Positions 1 to 7,787 of a stretch of 19,380 nucleotides of DNA are shown one piece after another. Below the pieces are notes generated by a model that was not told the DNA's origin, ran no database searches, and worked only from the letters and a program-made list of their open reading frames with translations. Origin of the DNA: Planctomycetota bacterium (GTDB lineage: Bacteria > Planctomycetota > UBA1135 > GCA-002686595); contig JAQBVH010000003.1 in NCBI GenBank assembly GCA_027623615.1, forward strand, positions 1 through 19,380, read 5' to 3'. Within the stretch, counting starts at the first letter, position 1, and each line of letters starts with the position of its first letter. The position numbers and the translations under genes were made by a program.

Positions 1-1
1 C

Positions 2-2608
2 CACCAAGGCCTGCTCGCGATCGATCCGGCTGCGGCGGAGCGCCTCGCCTTCGCGTTGACGATCGTCGAACGACCGGACCGCTGGGCCAAGAGCACGGGA
101 GAGCTGTTCCACCCCGGCGAGGATCTCCCGCTGCGCGCCTTCGAGGACTCGATCGCCCTCGACCCGCACCCTGACCTCCTCGACGAGCTGCACCCCGCGG
201 CCCAGCGCTCCTTCGGTCCCTGGGAGCGCGCGCCCGAGATGCCGCCGGACACCAGTGGCCGTGCTCCGTTCGCCGTAGAGGACCGAGCGCTGCTCGAGCG
301 CGTGTTCGAGCTGCACCTGCCCGACGCCATGGTCGCTGACGGCGGCGGCGAGCGCGCCGACTACCTGCGACCGGCCCAGGTGCGGGTCGCACGCGAGGTC
401 GCGGACACCCTCGGCGCCGACGAGCTCCTGCTCGTGCACGCGCCGACCGGGACGGGCAAGACCCTGGCCTACCTCGTGCCGGCGCTCCTCTGGGCGCACC
501 GCTACGGTGTGCGCGTCGGGATCGCGACCTACACCCGAGCGTTGCAGGAGCAGGCCATGGACGCCGAGGTGCCGCGCGCGTTGGCGGCGCTCTCGCGCGC
601 GGGCGTCCCGGGCCCGCTGCGCGTCAGCCTGCTCAAGGGTCGCGAGAACTACCTCTGCTATCGCGCCCTGCGCACGATGGTGCCCGACGAGGACGAGGAC
701 GCGGAGGGCTGGCTGGCCTGGACCCAGCTCGTGCTGTTCGCGTTGACCGACCACGAGGGCGACCTCGACCGCTTCTCGCGCCAGCCGCCCGTACGCCTCA
801 CCAGCCCCGAGCACTACCGGTCGCGGTTGCAGCAGGCGCTCAAGGGCGTGCGCGCGCGCACCGGATGCTGCACCCACGTCGAGGATCGCAGCACCTGCGC
901 AGCCGAGCTCGCGCGCAGGCGCGCCGAGCGCAGCCACGTGGTGATCACCAACCAGTCGTTCGTGCTCGCGCGGCGCGAGTTCTTCCAGCACCTGATCTTC
1001 GACGAGTGCGAGCACCTGCACGACGTGGCCGCGGCCGTGTGGAGCCACAGCATCGCGCCCTGGCGCTTGCGCGAGCAGCTGCGCCGGTTGTCGAGCCCGG
1101 GCCGGCGCACGACCCGCGCTCCCCTCGACCGCCTGCAGGCCCAGCTGTTGCCGGCGACCTTCGCCGGCCAGGAAGCGGACCTCGCCGTCGAGCGCTGCCG
1201 CGAGGCGGAGCGTTTGATCAGCGACCTCGAGCTGCAAGCGCGTGCCTTCGACGAGTGGCGTCACAAGGAGCGTCGCGGCGAGGACGAGCAATATCGGCTG
1301 TTCGGCGAGTACCTCGACACGGAGGAGGGCCAGGCGCTGGTGAGGGCCAACCTCAGCCTGTGCCGCGCGCTGGGCGCGCTCGAGGGCTCGATCGGCCGTG
1401 TGCTCGAGGCCTCCGAGGCCCTGCCCCTGCGCGGCGGACCACGCCTGCGGCGCACCCTCGTGCTCGCGCGCGGCGAGCTGTCCGATGCGATGAACGAGCT
1501 CGGCTCCTGGATCCCGACTCAGGCAGGCCAGCCGCGCCTGCTGGGCTCGATCTTCCACGACGTCGAGGTCGACGAGCGCGGCGAGCTCCTGCTGCGCGCG
1601 AGCGTGCTGCTCCCCGGCGAAGTGCTCGGGCGCCAGGTGCACCCCGAGCTCTCCAGCGCCGTGTACCTGTCCGCGACCACCAAGATCGGCGGCGGGTTCG
1701 ACGCGGCGCGGGCCTACCTCGGGCTCGACCGCGCCGCCGAACCCTTCGCTGACGAGGAGCGCGAGGGCCGCGTCGTGCGCTGCGCGGAGGCGCCCGAGGC
1801 GTTCGACTACTCGCGCGTCCTCGTCTGCGCACCGCGTGACGTGCCGGAGCCGCGCAACAAGCTTGGTCACCTGGCCTACGTGGAGCGCTTCATCGAGTGG
1901 CTTGGCACGCGCACCCGTGGGCGCATCCTGGTGCTGTTCACCAACCAGGCGGACGTGCGCCAGGTCGGCGCGAACCTCGCGCCGCACTTCCGCGCCAAGC
2001 GCATCCCGCTCTGGTACCAGGGCATGCCCGAAATGAACAAGGAGGAGCTGACCTCGCTCTTCCGTGATCGCGTCGACTCTATCCTCCTCGGAGTCGACAC
2101 GTTCTGGTTCGGCGCGGACTTTCCGGGCGAGACCCTCGAGTACGTGGTGCTCGTGCGCCTGCCCTACGGTGTCCCCGACCGGTACCACCACGCGCAGAAG
2201 GCCGTGCTCGGCGCGGCTGCGCATCGCCAGAAGATCTACCTGCCGCGCGCGCTCGCCAAGTTTCGCCAGGGCTTCGGGCGCCTGATGCGCCGACCGACCG
2301 ACAAGGGCGTCGTTTTCGTCCTCGACCGGCGCTTCACCGACCCGCGCCACCGGCCGTTCCTGCGTGAGCTGCCGCTGGCGGCGGCGTTCGAGGAAGAGGG
2401 CGCCGCCCGCCTCGTGCGTGGTGACTCGACCCAGGTCCTGCGCCAGGCGCTGGCGCACATGGGCATGCTGGCCGACCTCGAGCGTCGCGGTCTCTCGCCC
2501 GACTTCACGCCAGCGGCACGCGCCGTCACGCGCGCGCCCGCGGGCCTCGACGAGCCCCCCGTTCCCCCGCCCAAGCTCGAGATCTCCATCGAGGATCTGC
2601 CCTTCTGA
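2..2608 (+). CDS. DinG/XPD-family iron-sulfur ATP-dependent DNA helicase, 5' end outside window
   Basis: Superfamily 2 helicase of the Rad3/XPD/DinG type, expected to unwind DNA 5'-3' in repair or R-loop removal. The frame is open from base 2, so the start probably lies upstream; the first in-window start is TTG at 56, and residues here count from it. Walker A is APTGTGKT (129-136). Cys201 (GRENYLCY) with Cys271, Cys272 and Cys281 fits the four-cysteine 4Fe-4S domain of this family. The Walker B region is FDECEH (315-320), a variant of the usual DEAH. YLSATT (537-542), LVLFTN (625-630), LGVDTFWFGADFPGE (678-692) and QGFGRLMRR (738-746) match the later helicase motifs. The first ~100 residues show no recognisable nuclease domain, so an exonuclease fusion could only lie upstream. 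The stop overlaps the prmA start by one base (TGATG), suggesting coupled translation. The family is certain; orthology to DinG rather than YoaA is not. Confidence 0.9.
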   Translation, partial: HQGLLAIDPAAAERLAFALTIVERPDRWAKSTGELFHPGEDLPLRAFEDSIALDPHPDLLDELHPAAQRSFGPWERAPEMPPDTSGRAPFAVEDRALLERVFELHLPDAMVADGGGERADYLRPAQVRVAREVADTLGADELLLVHAPTGTGKTLAYLVPALLWAHRYGVRVGIATYTRALQEQAMDAEVPRALAALSRAGVPGPLRVSLLKGRENYLCYRALRTMVPDEDEDAEGWLAWTQLVLFALTDHEGDLDRFSRQPPVRLTSPEHYRSRLQQALKGVRARTGCCTHVEDRSTCAAELARRRAERSHVVITNQSFVLARREFFQHLIFDECEHLHDVAAAVWSHSIAPWRLREQLRRLSSPGRRTTRAPLDRLQAQLLPATFAGQEADLAVERCREAERLISDLELQARAFDEWRHKERRGEDEQYRLFGEYLDTEEGQALVRANLSLCRALGALEGSIGRVLEASEALPLRGGPRLRRTLVLARGELSDAMNELGSWIPTQAGQPRLLGSIFHDVEVDERGELLLRASVLLPGEVLGRQVHPELSSAVYLSATTKIGGGFDAARAYLGLDRAAEPFADEEREGRVVRCAEAPEAFDYSRVLVCAPRDVPEPRNKLGHLAYVERFIEWLGTRTRGRILVLFTNQADVRQVGANLAPHFRAKRIPLWYQGMPEMNKEELTSLFRDRVDSILLGVDTFWFGADFPGETLEYVVLVRLPYGVPDRYHHAQKAVLGAAAHRQKIYLPRALAKFRQGFGRLMRRPTDKGVVFVLDRRFTDPRHRPFLRELPLAAAFEEEGAARLVRGDSTQVLRQALAHMGMLADLERRGLSPDFTPAARAVTRAPAGLDEPPVPPPKLEISIEDLPF

Positions 2609-3501
2609 TGCCCGGACCCGTCCGCTGGACCGAGGTGCGCGTCGACGCGCCTGCGGGTTGGCACGAGCTGGTCGCGGCCAGCCTGGCGTTCGACCCGTGC
2701 ACGTCGATCTCGGTCGAGCCCGGGCCAGGGTCGGGCGTCGAGTCGGTGCGCACCTATCTGCCCTCGAACCAGGACGCGCCCGCGCTGCGCGCACGGATCT
2801 GCGCGTCGGTCGAGGCCCTGGGCGTCGACGTGACGGAGCTGACCGGGCTCGAGGTCACCTTCACCCCGCTGCCAACCGAGGACTACGCCGAGTCCTGGAA
2901 GCAGGTATGGCGACCGTTCCGCCTCGGGCGGCGCCTCGTCGTCGCGCCGCCCTGGTGGGAGGGTGAGGTGACTGATCAGGAGCTGCTCTTGACCCTCGAA
3001 CCCGGCGGCGCCTTCGGCTCGGGCAAGCACCCGACGACGCGGGCCTGCGCGCGTGCTCTGGTCGACCGTCTCCAGGGCGGCGAGCGCGTCCTCGACGCCG
3101 GCTCGGGCAACGGCATCCTCTCGGTCACTGCAGCGCTCGCTGGCGCGGGCCCCGTGCTCGGCTTCGACATCGACCCGACCGCCAGCGCCTACGGCGAGGC
3201 GTTGGCCGCGGCCAATGGGATGTCCGCGCGCTGCTCGTTCCGACAGGGTGGCTTCGAGGTCCTTACCGACGCGGACATCGCGTTCGACGTCATCACCGCC
3301 AACATCTACTCCGATGTCGTCCAGGCCCAAGCCGGCGCCCTCGCCGCACGCCTGGCACCAACCGGCTGGTTCGTCTTCAGCGGCATCCCGCGCCATCACC
3401 ACCACGCCACGGCTGCGGCGATCCGCGCTGCGGGCCTCGTGATCGAGGAGGAGCGCCGTCGCGGACGCTGGCACAGCTACCTCGGCCGACGCGACGGGTA
3501 G
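2608..3501 (+). CDS. prmA: Ribosomal protein L11 methyltransferase PrmA
   Basis: Cytoplasmic SAM-dependent enzyme that methylates ribosomal protein L11. The 297-residue length is normal for the family. An N-terminal substrate-binding domain (about 1-90) leads into the catalytic domain. The family signature GAFGSGKHPTT is at 134-144, SAM-binding motif I (DAGSGNGILSV) at 163-173, the acidic ribose-binding motif FDIDP at 186-190, and ANIYSDV, in place of the usual NI-L motif, at 231-237. ESWKQVW (95-101) also matches PrmA. The ATG overlaps the helicase stop by one base, so this start is well supported. PrmA is dispensable in E. coli, and pairing it with a helicase gene is not a known functional link. 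A general methyltransferase on another substrate is possible but less likely given the signature motif. Confidence 0.92.
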   Translation: MPGPVRWTEVRVDAPAGWHELVAASLAFDPCTSISVEPGPGSGVESVRTYLPSNQDAPALRARICASVEALGVDVTELTGLEVTFTPLPTEDYAESWKQVWRPFRLGRRLVVAPPWWEGEVTDQELLLTLEPGGAFGSGKHPTTRACARALVDRLQGGERVLDAGSGNGILSVTAALAGAGPVLGFDIDPTASAYGEALAAANGMSARCSFRQGGFEVLTDADIAFDVITANIYSDVVQAQAGALAARLAPTGWFVFSGIPRHHHHATAAAIRAAGLVIEEERRRGRWHSYLGRRDG

Positions 3502-3510
3502 ACTCCAGGC

Positions 3511-4969
3511 GTGCGCTGGCTCCTCCCCGTCCTGTTGTTCCTTTCCAGCTGCGGGAGCACGTCGACCACCCTCGACGCGGTCCAGCGAGCGCAGCTGCGG
3601 CGCCCTGCCGGCCTCTGGCCCGAGGCCTGGGCCGTGCGCGGCACCTACCTCGATGGCGCCGGCCGCGGGACGTTCGAGGATCGGTTCGCCGGCGACGGGT
3701 TCACGCGGGTGCACCGCTCCTCGCTCCCCGGCGGGAGCGGCTCGATCGACGGTCAGGCGTTCCTGGTCCCCATCGACGGCCTGCCGCGCCCCGCGAGTGG
3801 CCGAGCCGCCCGGGAGGCCGAGGTCACCGCCGCCGTGCTCTCGGGTCGCTGGGTCACCGCGGAGCGGATCCAGCTGCGCACTCTGGGCGAGCAGCGCTTC
3901 GAGCTCGGGCTCGAGGGCGAGTGGGTTGCCGAGCTCACGCTCGACCCGCAGTCGGCCCGCCCGGCCATGCTCGAGTTTCCACGCGAGGTCGGCGGGCGGC
4001 GCCTCTCCTTCGGTCGCTGGGACTCGCCCCACGGCTTTCCGGTCGCCCACGAGATCGTCCTCGAGAACGCCCAGGGTCGCGTGGCCGTGTGGCGCGCGCG
4101 CGAGGTGTCGCTCGGACCGGTGAGCCTCGAGCCCCCTCCCGTCCCGGACGACACGACCTTCACCTCCGCCGTGACCCAGGTCACCGCGCGGCTCAGCGAC
4201 ACACGCCTGGTCGCCGAGGTCCTCTGCGACGGTCACCCCGCCGGCTGGTGGCTGGTCGACTCGGGCGCGGCCTCGAGCGCGATCGCGCCCGAGATCGCGG
4301 ACGCGCTGAACTGGGTGCCGGTCGGAGAGGCGACCCTGGTCGGCGCCGCTGGCCGCGCGAACCGAGGCATCCGTCGCTCGGGCCAGATCTCGATCGGCGG
4401 CCTGACCGTCAGCGGGCTGCCGCTCGTGGAGGCGGATGAGGCCTACCTCTCCGACCAGCTCGGGCTGCGCGTCCGTGGCGTGCTCGGCGCAGACGTACTC
4501 GCCCGCTGCGTGGTCGAGCTCGACTTCGCGGCCGGCCGCATGTGGGTGCTCGACCCGGACGAGTGGCGCCCGCCCGCGAACGCGATGCGCGTGACGCTCG
4601 ATGGCTCCGTGCCGCTGATCGAGGCCTCGTTCGCCCAACCATCAGGGTGTGCTGCGGGTCGACACCGGCTCGGACGACACCCTGACCTTCCACGGCCCCA
4701 CCGTGCGCCGCCTGGGTCTGACGCGCGAGCGCGAGGACCTGCAGACCGTCCGCATTCGTGGCATCGGCGGTGAAGTACTGGGTGATCGCGGCCGCCACGA
4801 GTGGGTGGCGCTCGGAGAGCGGCGCTTCGGACCGCTGCCCGTGACCTACCTGCGTCACTCGACCGGCGCCCTGTCCCGGCGTGACGTCGAGGGGAATCTG
4901 GGCGCAGGCTTCTTTCGCGCGCGTCGCCTCGTGCTGGCCCTCCCGCAGCGCGTGCTGGTCGTCGAGTAA
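3511..4969 (+). CDS. Lipoprotein with two retropepsin-like aspartyl protease domains, frameshifted at 4634-4636
   Basis: Probable secreted or membrane-anchored aspartic protease-like protein. GTG at 3511 gives MRWLLPVLLFLSSC, a lipoprotein signal with an LSSC lipobox and lipidated Cys14. Residues 30-230 show no family I recognise. The first protease-like domain has LVDSGAASS (catalytic-type D250-S-G) and the typical later segment GVLGADVL. The original frame leaves homology after EASFA (near 4633) and runs on meaninglessly to a stop at 4773. In the +2 frame a second domain follows: VDTGSDD (D384-T-G-S once restored), GNLGAGFF, and the stop at 4969. Removing one C from the CCC run at 4634-4636 joins the halves as ASFANHQGVLRVDTGS and gives a 485-residue protein. 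Either the gene is newly broken or the base is a sequencing error. A separate second gene from GTG 4649 is unlikely because it would start only four residues before the catalytic motif. TAGACT at 3499-3504 sits six bases before the GTG and could be a -10 box for a leaderless transcript. Confidence 0.75.
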
Positions 4970-5009
4970 TCGGTGCATCCGCGCTGGCGAAGACCTAACC
5001 TGCGCCGCG

Positions 5010-6173
5010 GTGAAACTGCTCTTTCTCTCCCAGCGGGTGCCCTACCCCCCGAACCGCGGCGACAAGATCACGACCTGGCAGCTCGTCGACCGCTTCCGCA
5101 AGGCGCACGACGTGACCGTGATCGCGTTCGCCCACGACGAGGCGGACGTGCGCGCGGCCCGGGAGCTGCGTGGGATGGGCGTCGACACGGTCCCGATTCC
5201 TCTCAACCTGAAGGCGCGCAAGCTCCTGGCGCTGCCGTTGCTCGCGACCTCGAAGCCGCTGACGCTGGGGGTCTTTGGCTCGAAGCAGCTGAAGGCAGAG
5301 GTCGACGCGCGCATTGCCGGCGCGGACTTCGCCTACGCCTATTCCTCGTCGATGGGCGCCTTCCTCGCCCAGCACGACACGCCCTGGATCATGCACTTCG
5401 CCGAGCTCGACTCGGACAAGTGGCGCCAGTACGCGGAGCGCACGAGCTGGCCGATGAGCTGGATCTACAAGCGCGAGGCGAAGCAACTGCTCGCCTTCGA
5501 GACCCACATCGCCGGGCGCACGGCGACCAATGTGTTCTGCACTCCGCTCGAGGAGAAGATCTTCCAGGAACATGTCCCGGGCAAACCCTCGCTGGTCGTG
5601 CGCAACGGGGTCGACCTCGAGTACTTCTCGCCGGCTGGGAACGCGCCGGAGCACGGTCACCTCGTGTTCACCGGCGTGATGGACTACCTGCCGAACATCG
5701 ACGGCTGCCAGTGGTTCGTCGACGAGATCCTGCCACGCATCCGCGAGTCCGTGCCCGAGACGACCTTCACCATCGTCGGCTCCCGCCCGACCTCGGAGGT
5801 CGACAAGCTGGCCGAGACCGCCGGCGTGAGCGTCACGGGGTTCGTGGACGACACCCGCGACTACCTGCGCCGCGCCGCGGTGTCGGTTGCACCCCTGCGC
5901 ATCGCGCGCGGCATCCAGAACAAGGTCCTCGAGGCCCTGGCGATGGGTCTGCCCGTGGTCGGCACGACCAGCGCGACCCAGGGGGTGGAAGGAGAGCCCG
6001 AGCGCGACTACCTCGTGCGCGACGAAGCGGAGGCCTTCGCGGACGAGGTCGTACGCCTGCTCCAGGATCGCGTAGCAGCGGACACACTTGCCCGCGCGGG
6101 TCGCGCCCTGGTCGAGGAGCGCTACGCCTGGTCGGCCGTCCTGGCGCCCCTGGACGCGTATCTCCCCTCGTAG
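5010..6173 (+). CDS. Family 4-type glycosyltransferase, PEP-CTERM/exosortase-associated group
   Basis: Transfers a sugar from a nucleotide donor, probably in envelope or exopolysaccharide synthesis at the cytoplasmic face of the membrane. The GTG at 5010 is chosen because MKLLFLSQRVPYPPNRGDKI is a typical family N-terminus; the frame is open further upstream only through the preceding gene. The product has 387 residues. The YPPNRGDKI start (12-20), VRNGVDLEYFSP (197-208), the FTGVMDYLPNIDG block (220-232) and the donor-binding region GIQNKVLEALAMGLPVVGT (301-319) resemble the PEP-CTERM/EpsH1-associated sugar transferases (TIGR03087-type). The fold is GT-B, with N- and C-terminal Rossmann halves. 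No exosortase, EpsH or polysaccharide gene is in the window, so the pathway is inferred only from family resemblance. The gap to the previous stop is 40 bp; TAACCT at 4996-5001 may be a weak -10. The glycosyltransferase assignment is firm; the subfamily is likely. Confidence 0.85.
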   Translation: MKLLFLSQRVPYPPNRGDKITTWQLVDRFRKAHDVTVIAFAHDEADVRAARELRGMGVDTVPIPLNLKARKLLALPLLATSKPLTLGVFGSKQLKAEVDARIAGADFAYAYSSSMGAFLAQHDTPWIMHFAELDSDKWRQYAERTSWPMSWIYKREAKQLLAFETHIAGRTATNVFCTPLEEKIFQEHVPGKPSLVVRNGVDLEYFSPAGNAPEHGHLVFTGVMDYLPNIDGCQWFVDEILPRIRESVPETTFTIVGSRPTSEVDKLAETAGVSVTGFVDDTRDYLRRAAVSVAPLRIARGIQNKVLEALAMGLPVVGTTSATQGVEGEPERDYLVRDEAEAFADEVVRLLQDRVAADTLARAGRALVEERYAWSAVLAPLDAYLPS

Positions 6174-6193
6174 CGGAAACGTCAGGTACGTCG

Positions 6194-6349
6194 GCAGTAC
6201 GGAGTCAGACGCCCGGTGGCGGTCCCCGCCACCACGGAGTGCCGTACCAACTCCCGGTTGGTGCGGCGCGCCTCGCCTGGGGGAAGGGCGCCGGGCCTGC
6301 GGTACTTTGTGGTGGCCGGATCGCCATCGGGCGTCTGACTCCGTACTGC
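6194..6349. repeat. 156-bp palindromic element, probable inverted REP pair (BIME-like)
   Basis: The outer arms 6194-6215 and 6328-6349 are a perfect 22-bp inverted repeat. Pairing continues to 6225/6318, giving 32-bp arms whose only two mismatches are G-T, so all 32 would pair in RNA. After a small internal loop, 6228-6235 pairs with 6309-6316, and weaker pairing reaches 6246/6298. The interior holds a 6-bp hairpin (6246-6251 with 6257-6262) and a GC-rich one (6265-6269 with 6288-6292). Each half also reads as a REP unit: a GGAGTCAGACGCC head followed by a small palindrome (on the left, GTGGCGG-TCC-CCGCCAC at 6216-6232). No clear target-site duplication is seen. No coding frame fits. A MITE or a structured RNA are alternatives. 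It fills most of the 223-bp gap before the methyltransferase gene. Confidence 0.75.
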
Positions 6350-6396
6350 GCGCTACACTGTTCCGGCCTCGAGCTCGACCCACCGTTCCGCGCGCC

Positions 6397-7086
6397 ATGA
6401 GCCACGATCGCATCGCTTCCACCTTCGACGAGTGGGTCCAGAGCGGCCAGGCCGAGGGCCTGCAGGCCGGCCACTCGGACGTGGTCGCGCAGGTGATTCC
6501 GCAGATGGGCATTCGCGCGGGGATGCAGACCCTCGACCTCGGCTGCGGCACCGGCTGGGCCACCCGCATCCTGGCCGCCGCCGCCCCGGGGGCCGGCGCG
6601 ATCGGGATCGACGCCTCGGCCGAAATGATCGCCAAGGCCGAGTCTCTGCACGACCTCACCTCGCGCGCCCGCTACGAGCGCGGCACCTTCGAGGCGATCG
6701 ATTACAAGGACGGCAAGTTCGACCGGGTCTTCTCGATGGAGGCCCTGTACTACGCCGTCGACCTGGACCAGTCGATCAGCGAGATCCACCGGGTGCTCAA
6801 GCCGACCGGCGTGGCGCACGTGATCGTCAACCGCTTCAGCGAGTCGCGCCACTCCGAGGGCTGGGCGAACACCGTCGGCCTCGACATGGCCTACCTGTCG
6901 GTCGACGAGTGGCAGGCCAGGTTCGCGGGCGTCGGCTTCGCGGTCGAGACCGAGCGCGTGCTCGACTCCCGCGGGCCGGGCGACGAGGCCTCCTTCGAGC
7001 CCGACGCCCACTGCCCCGACTTTCAGACCCGCGTCGAACTGCACGAGGCCGGTAGCCTCTGGATCCGCGCCACCAAGCCCGAGTGA
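6397..7086 (+). CDS. Class I SAM-dependent methyltransferase, substrate unknown
   Basis: A 229-residue Rossmann-fold methyltransferase of the UbiE/Methyltransf_11-like kind. SAM motif I is LDLGCGTGW (46-54). GIDASAEMIAKA (70-81) carries the acidic residue expected to bind the ribose of SAM. FDRVFSMEALYYAVD matches motif II/post-I, and the following helix EIHRVLKPTG is typical of this fold. The ATG at 6397 is used because the Rossmann domain would start about 40 residues later, as usual; the frame stays open upstream only through the palindromic element. The stop overlaps the next gene's GTG by four bases (GTGA), so the two are probably co-translated. The substrate cannot be told from sequence. 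There is no signal peptide or membrane segment, so it is cytosolic. TACACT at 6354-6359, just after the palindrome, could be a -10 box, but no -35 is visible. Confidence 0.85.
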   Translation: MSHDRIASTFDEWVQSGQAEGLQAGHSDVVAQVIPQMGIRAGMQTLDLGCGTGWATRILAAAAPGAGAIGIDASAEMIAKAESLHDLTSRARYERGTFEAIDYKDGKFDRVFSMEALYYAVDLDQSISEIHRVLKPTGVAHVIVNRFSESRHSEGWANTVGLDMAYLSVDEWQARFAGVGFAVETERVLDSRGPGDEASFEPDAHCPDFQTRVELHEAGSLWIRATKPE

Positions 7087-7325
7087 AGATCCCCCCGCCG
7101 AACATCGTCCTGCCCTTCGTGGCCGGGGTCGTGATCACCTTCCTGGTGCACCCCGGCGGCGAGCCCTCGAGCTTCAAGGGCGCCCTGTGGGCCCTGATCC
7201 AGCTCGGGCTGGTCGCCCTGCCGCTCGCGGCGGGCTTGAACCTGCTCAACAAGGAGCGGCGCAAGGATGCGGTCGTGGCCCTGTCCGGCTGGGCCGGCGC
7301 GGCGCTGGCGTTCTTCCTGTTCTAG
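7083..7325 (+). CDS. Small three-helix membrane protein, unknown function
   Basis: An 80-residue hydrophobic protein that I do not recognise. GTG at 7083 overlaps the methyltransferase stop by four bases, and the stop is one base before the next gene's TTG, so it sits in a compact three-gene unit. Three membrane segments are likely: residues about 8-23 (IVLPFVAGVVITFLVH), 34-55 (ALWALIQLGLVALPLAAGL) and 64-80 (VVALSGWAGAALAFFLF). A short basic loop (NKERRKD) lies between the second and third and would be cytoplasmic by the positive-inside rule. It ends at the last hydrophobic residue with no tail. Overlapping start and stop signals and membrane-like composition make it a real gene rather than chance, but its role is unknown. 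Confidence 0.7.
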   Translation: MKIPPPNIVLPFVAGVVITFLVHPGGEPSSFKGALWALIQLGLVALPLAAGLNLLNKERRKDAVVALSGWAGAALAFFLF

Positions 7326-7326
7326 G

Positions 7327-7779
7327 TTGGCGCTGGTCCTGATCACGGGCGGGCAGACCGGCGTCGATCGGGCTGCCATGGACGTGGCCCTCGCGCTCGG
7401 GATCGAGCAGCGAGGCTGGGTGCCGCGCGGACGCCTCGCGGAGGACGGGCCGATCGACGGGCGCTATCCGGGCCTGCGCGAGACCGCGAGCGAGGACCCC
7501 GCCGTGCGCACGCGACGCAACGTCGAGGACGCGGACGCCCTGCTCGTGATCGCCTTCGGTGAGCCGACCGGCGGGACGGCGCTCGCGGTCGAGGTCGCGC
7601 GTGCGCTGGGGCGACCGCGGCGCGTCGTCGATCCGCGCGGGCAGCAGGACCTCACCGAGCTGCGCACCTGGCTCGAGAGCTTCGAGGCCCTCAACGTCGC
7701 CGGGCCGCGAGCGTCCGAACAGCCCCGAATCGAACAGGAGGCGCGCGATTGGCTCGCGCGCCTCCTGGCGGTTCGGTAG
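7327..7779 (+). CDS. Putative molybdenum carrier protein, circularly permuted YpsA (SLOG) family
   Basis: A 150-residue Rossmann-like nucleotide-binding protein of the family annotated as putative molybdenum carrier, thought to bind a nucleotide or cofactor ligand; its exact function is not established. The signature GGQTGVDRAA lies at 8-17, GWVPRGRLAEDGPI at 30-43, RTRRNV at 61-66, TGGTALAVE at 81-89, and a C-terminal LNVAGPRASEQPRI at 122-135 (the family normally has NVAGPR-S). The TTG at 7327 is preferred because the first strand starts at once (MALVLITGG) and it begins one base after the upstream stop. A longer form from ATG 7267 would overlap the previous gene by 59 bases and add an arginine-rich segment with no homology. 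No molybdopterin gene is in the window. The stop lies 8 bp from the nuoN stop on the other strand. Confidence 0.85.
   Translation: MALVLITGGQTGVDRAAMDVALALGIEQRGWVPRGRLAEDGPIDGRYPGLRETASEDPAVRTRRNVEDADALLVIAFGEPTGGTALAVEVARALGRPRRVVDPRGQQDLTELRTWLESFEALNVAGPRASEQPRIEQEARDWLARLLAVR
7735..7767. terminator. 13-bp-stem hairpin at the convergent end of two operons
   Basis: A perfect 13-bp stem (7735-7747 with 7755-7767) closes a 7-nt loop. It lies inside the last codons of the molybdenum-carrier-like gene and 20 bp beyond the nuoN stop on the other strand. There is no T-tract on either strand, so it is not a classic intrinsic terminator. Its position between converging operons, with only 8 bp between stop codons, suggests a bidirectional terminator or an RNA 3'-end stabiliser. 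It could also be chance pairing of an alternating GC coding stretch. Confidence 0.4.
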
Positions 7780-7787
7780 GGCCTCGT

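Noticed and set aside
56..58. TTG at 56 as the true start of the helicase gene
   Set aside because: The frame is open from base 2 with plausible coding sequence, so the gene most likely begins outside the window.
2236..4638. An 800-codon minus-strand open frame over the helicase, prmA and protease genes
   Set aside because: No motif is recognisable and the composition is typical of antisense shadow frames; three real genes lie on the plus strand.
4649..4969. A separate small protease gene starting at GTG 4649
   Set aside because: It would start only four residues before the catalytic DTG, has no ribosome binding site, and its missing first strand is exactly supplied by the upstream frame after removing one C.
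6194..6349. Reading the palindrome as a CRISPR unit or an ordinary terminator
   Set aside because: There is only one inverted pair, no direct repeats or spacers, and it is far larger than a terminator with no T-tract.
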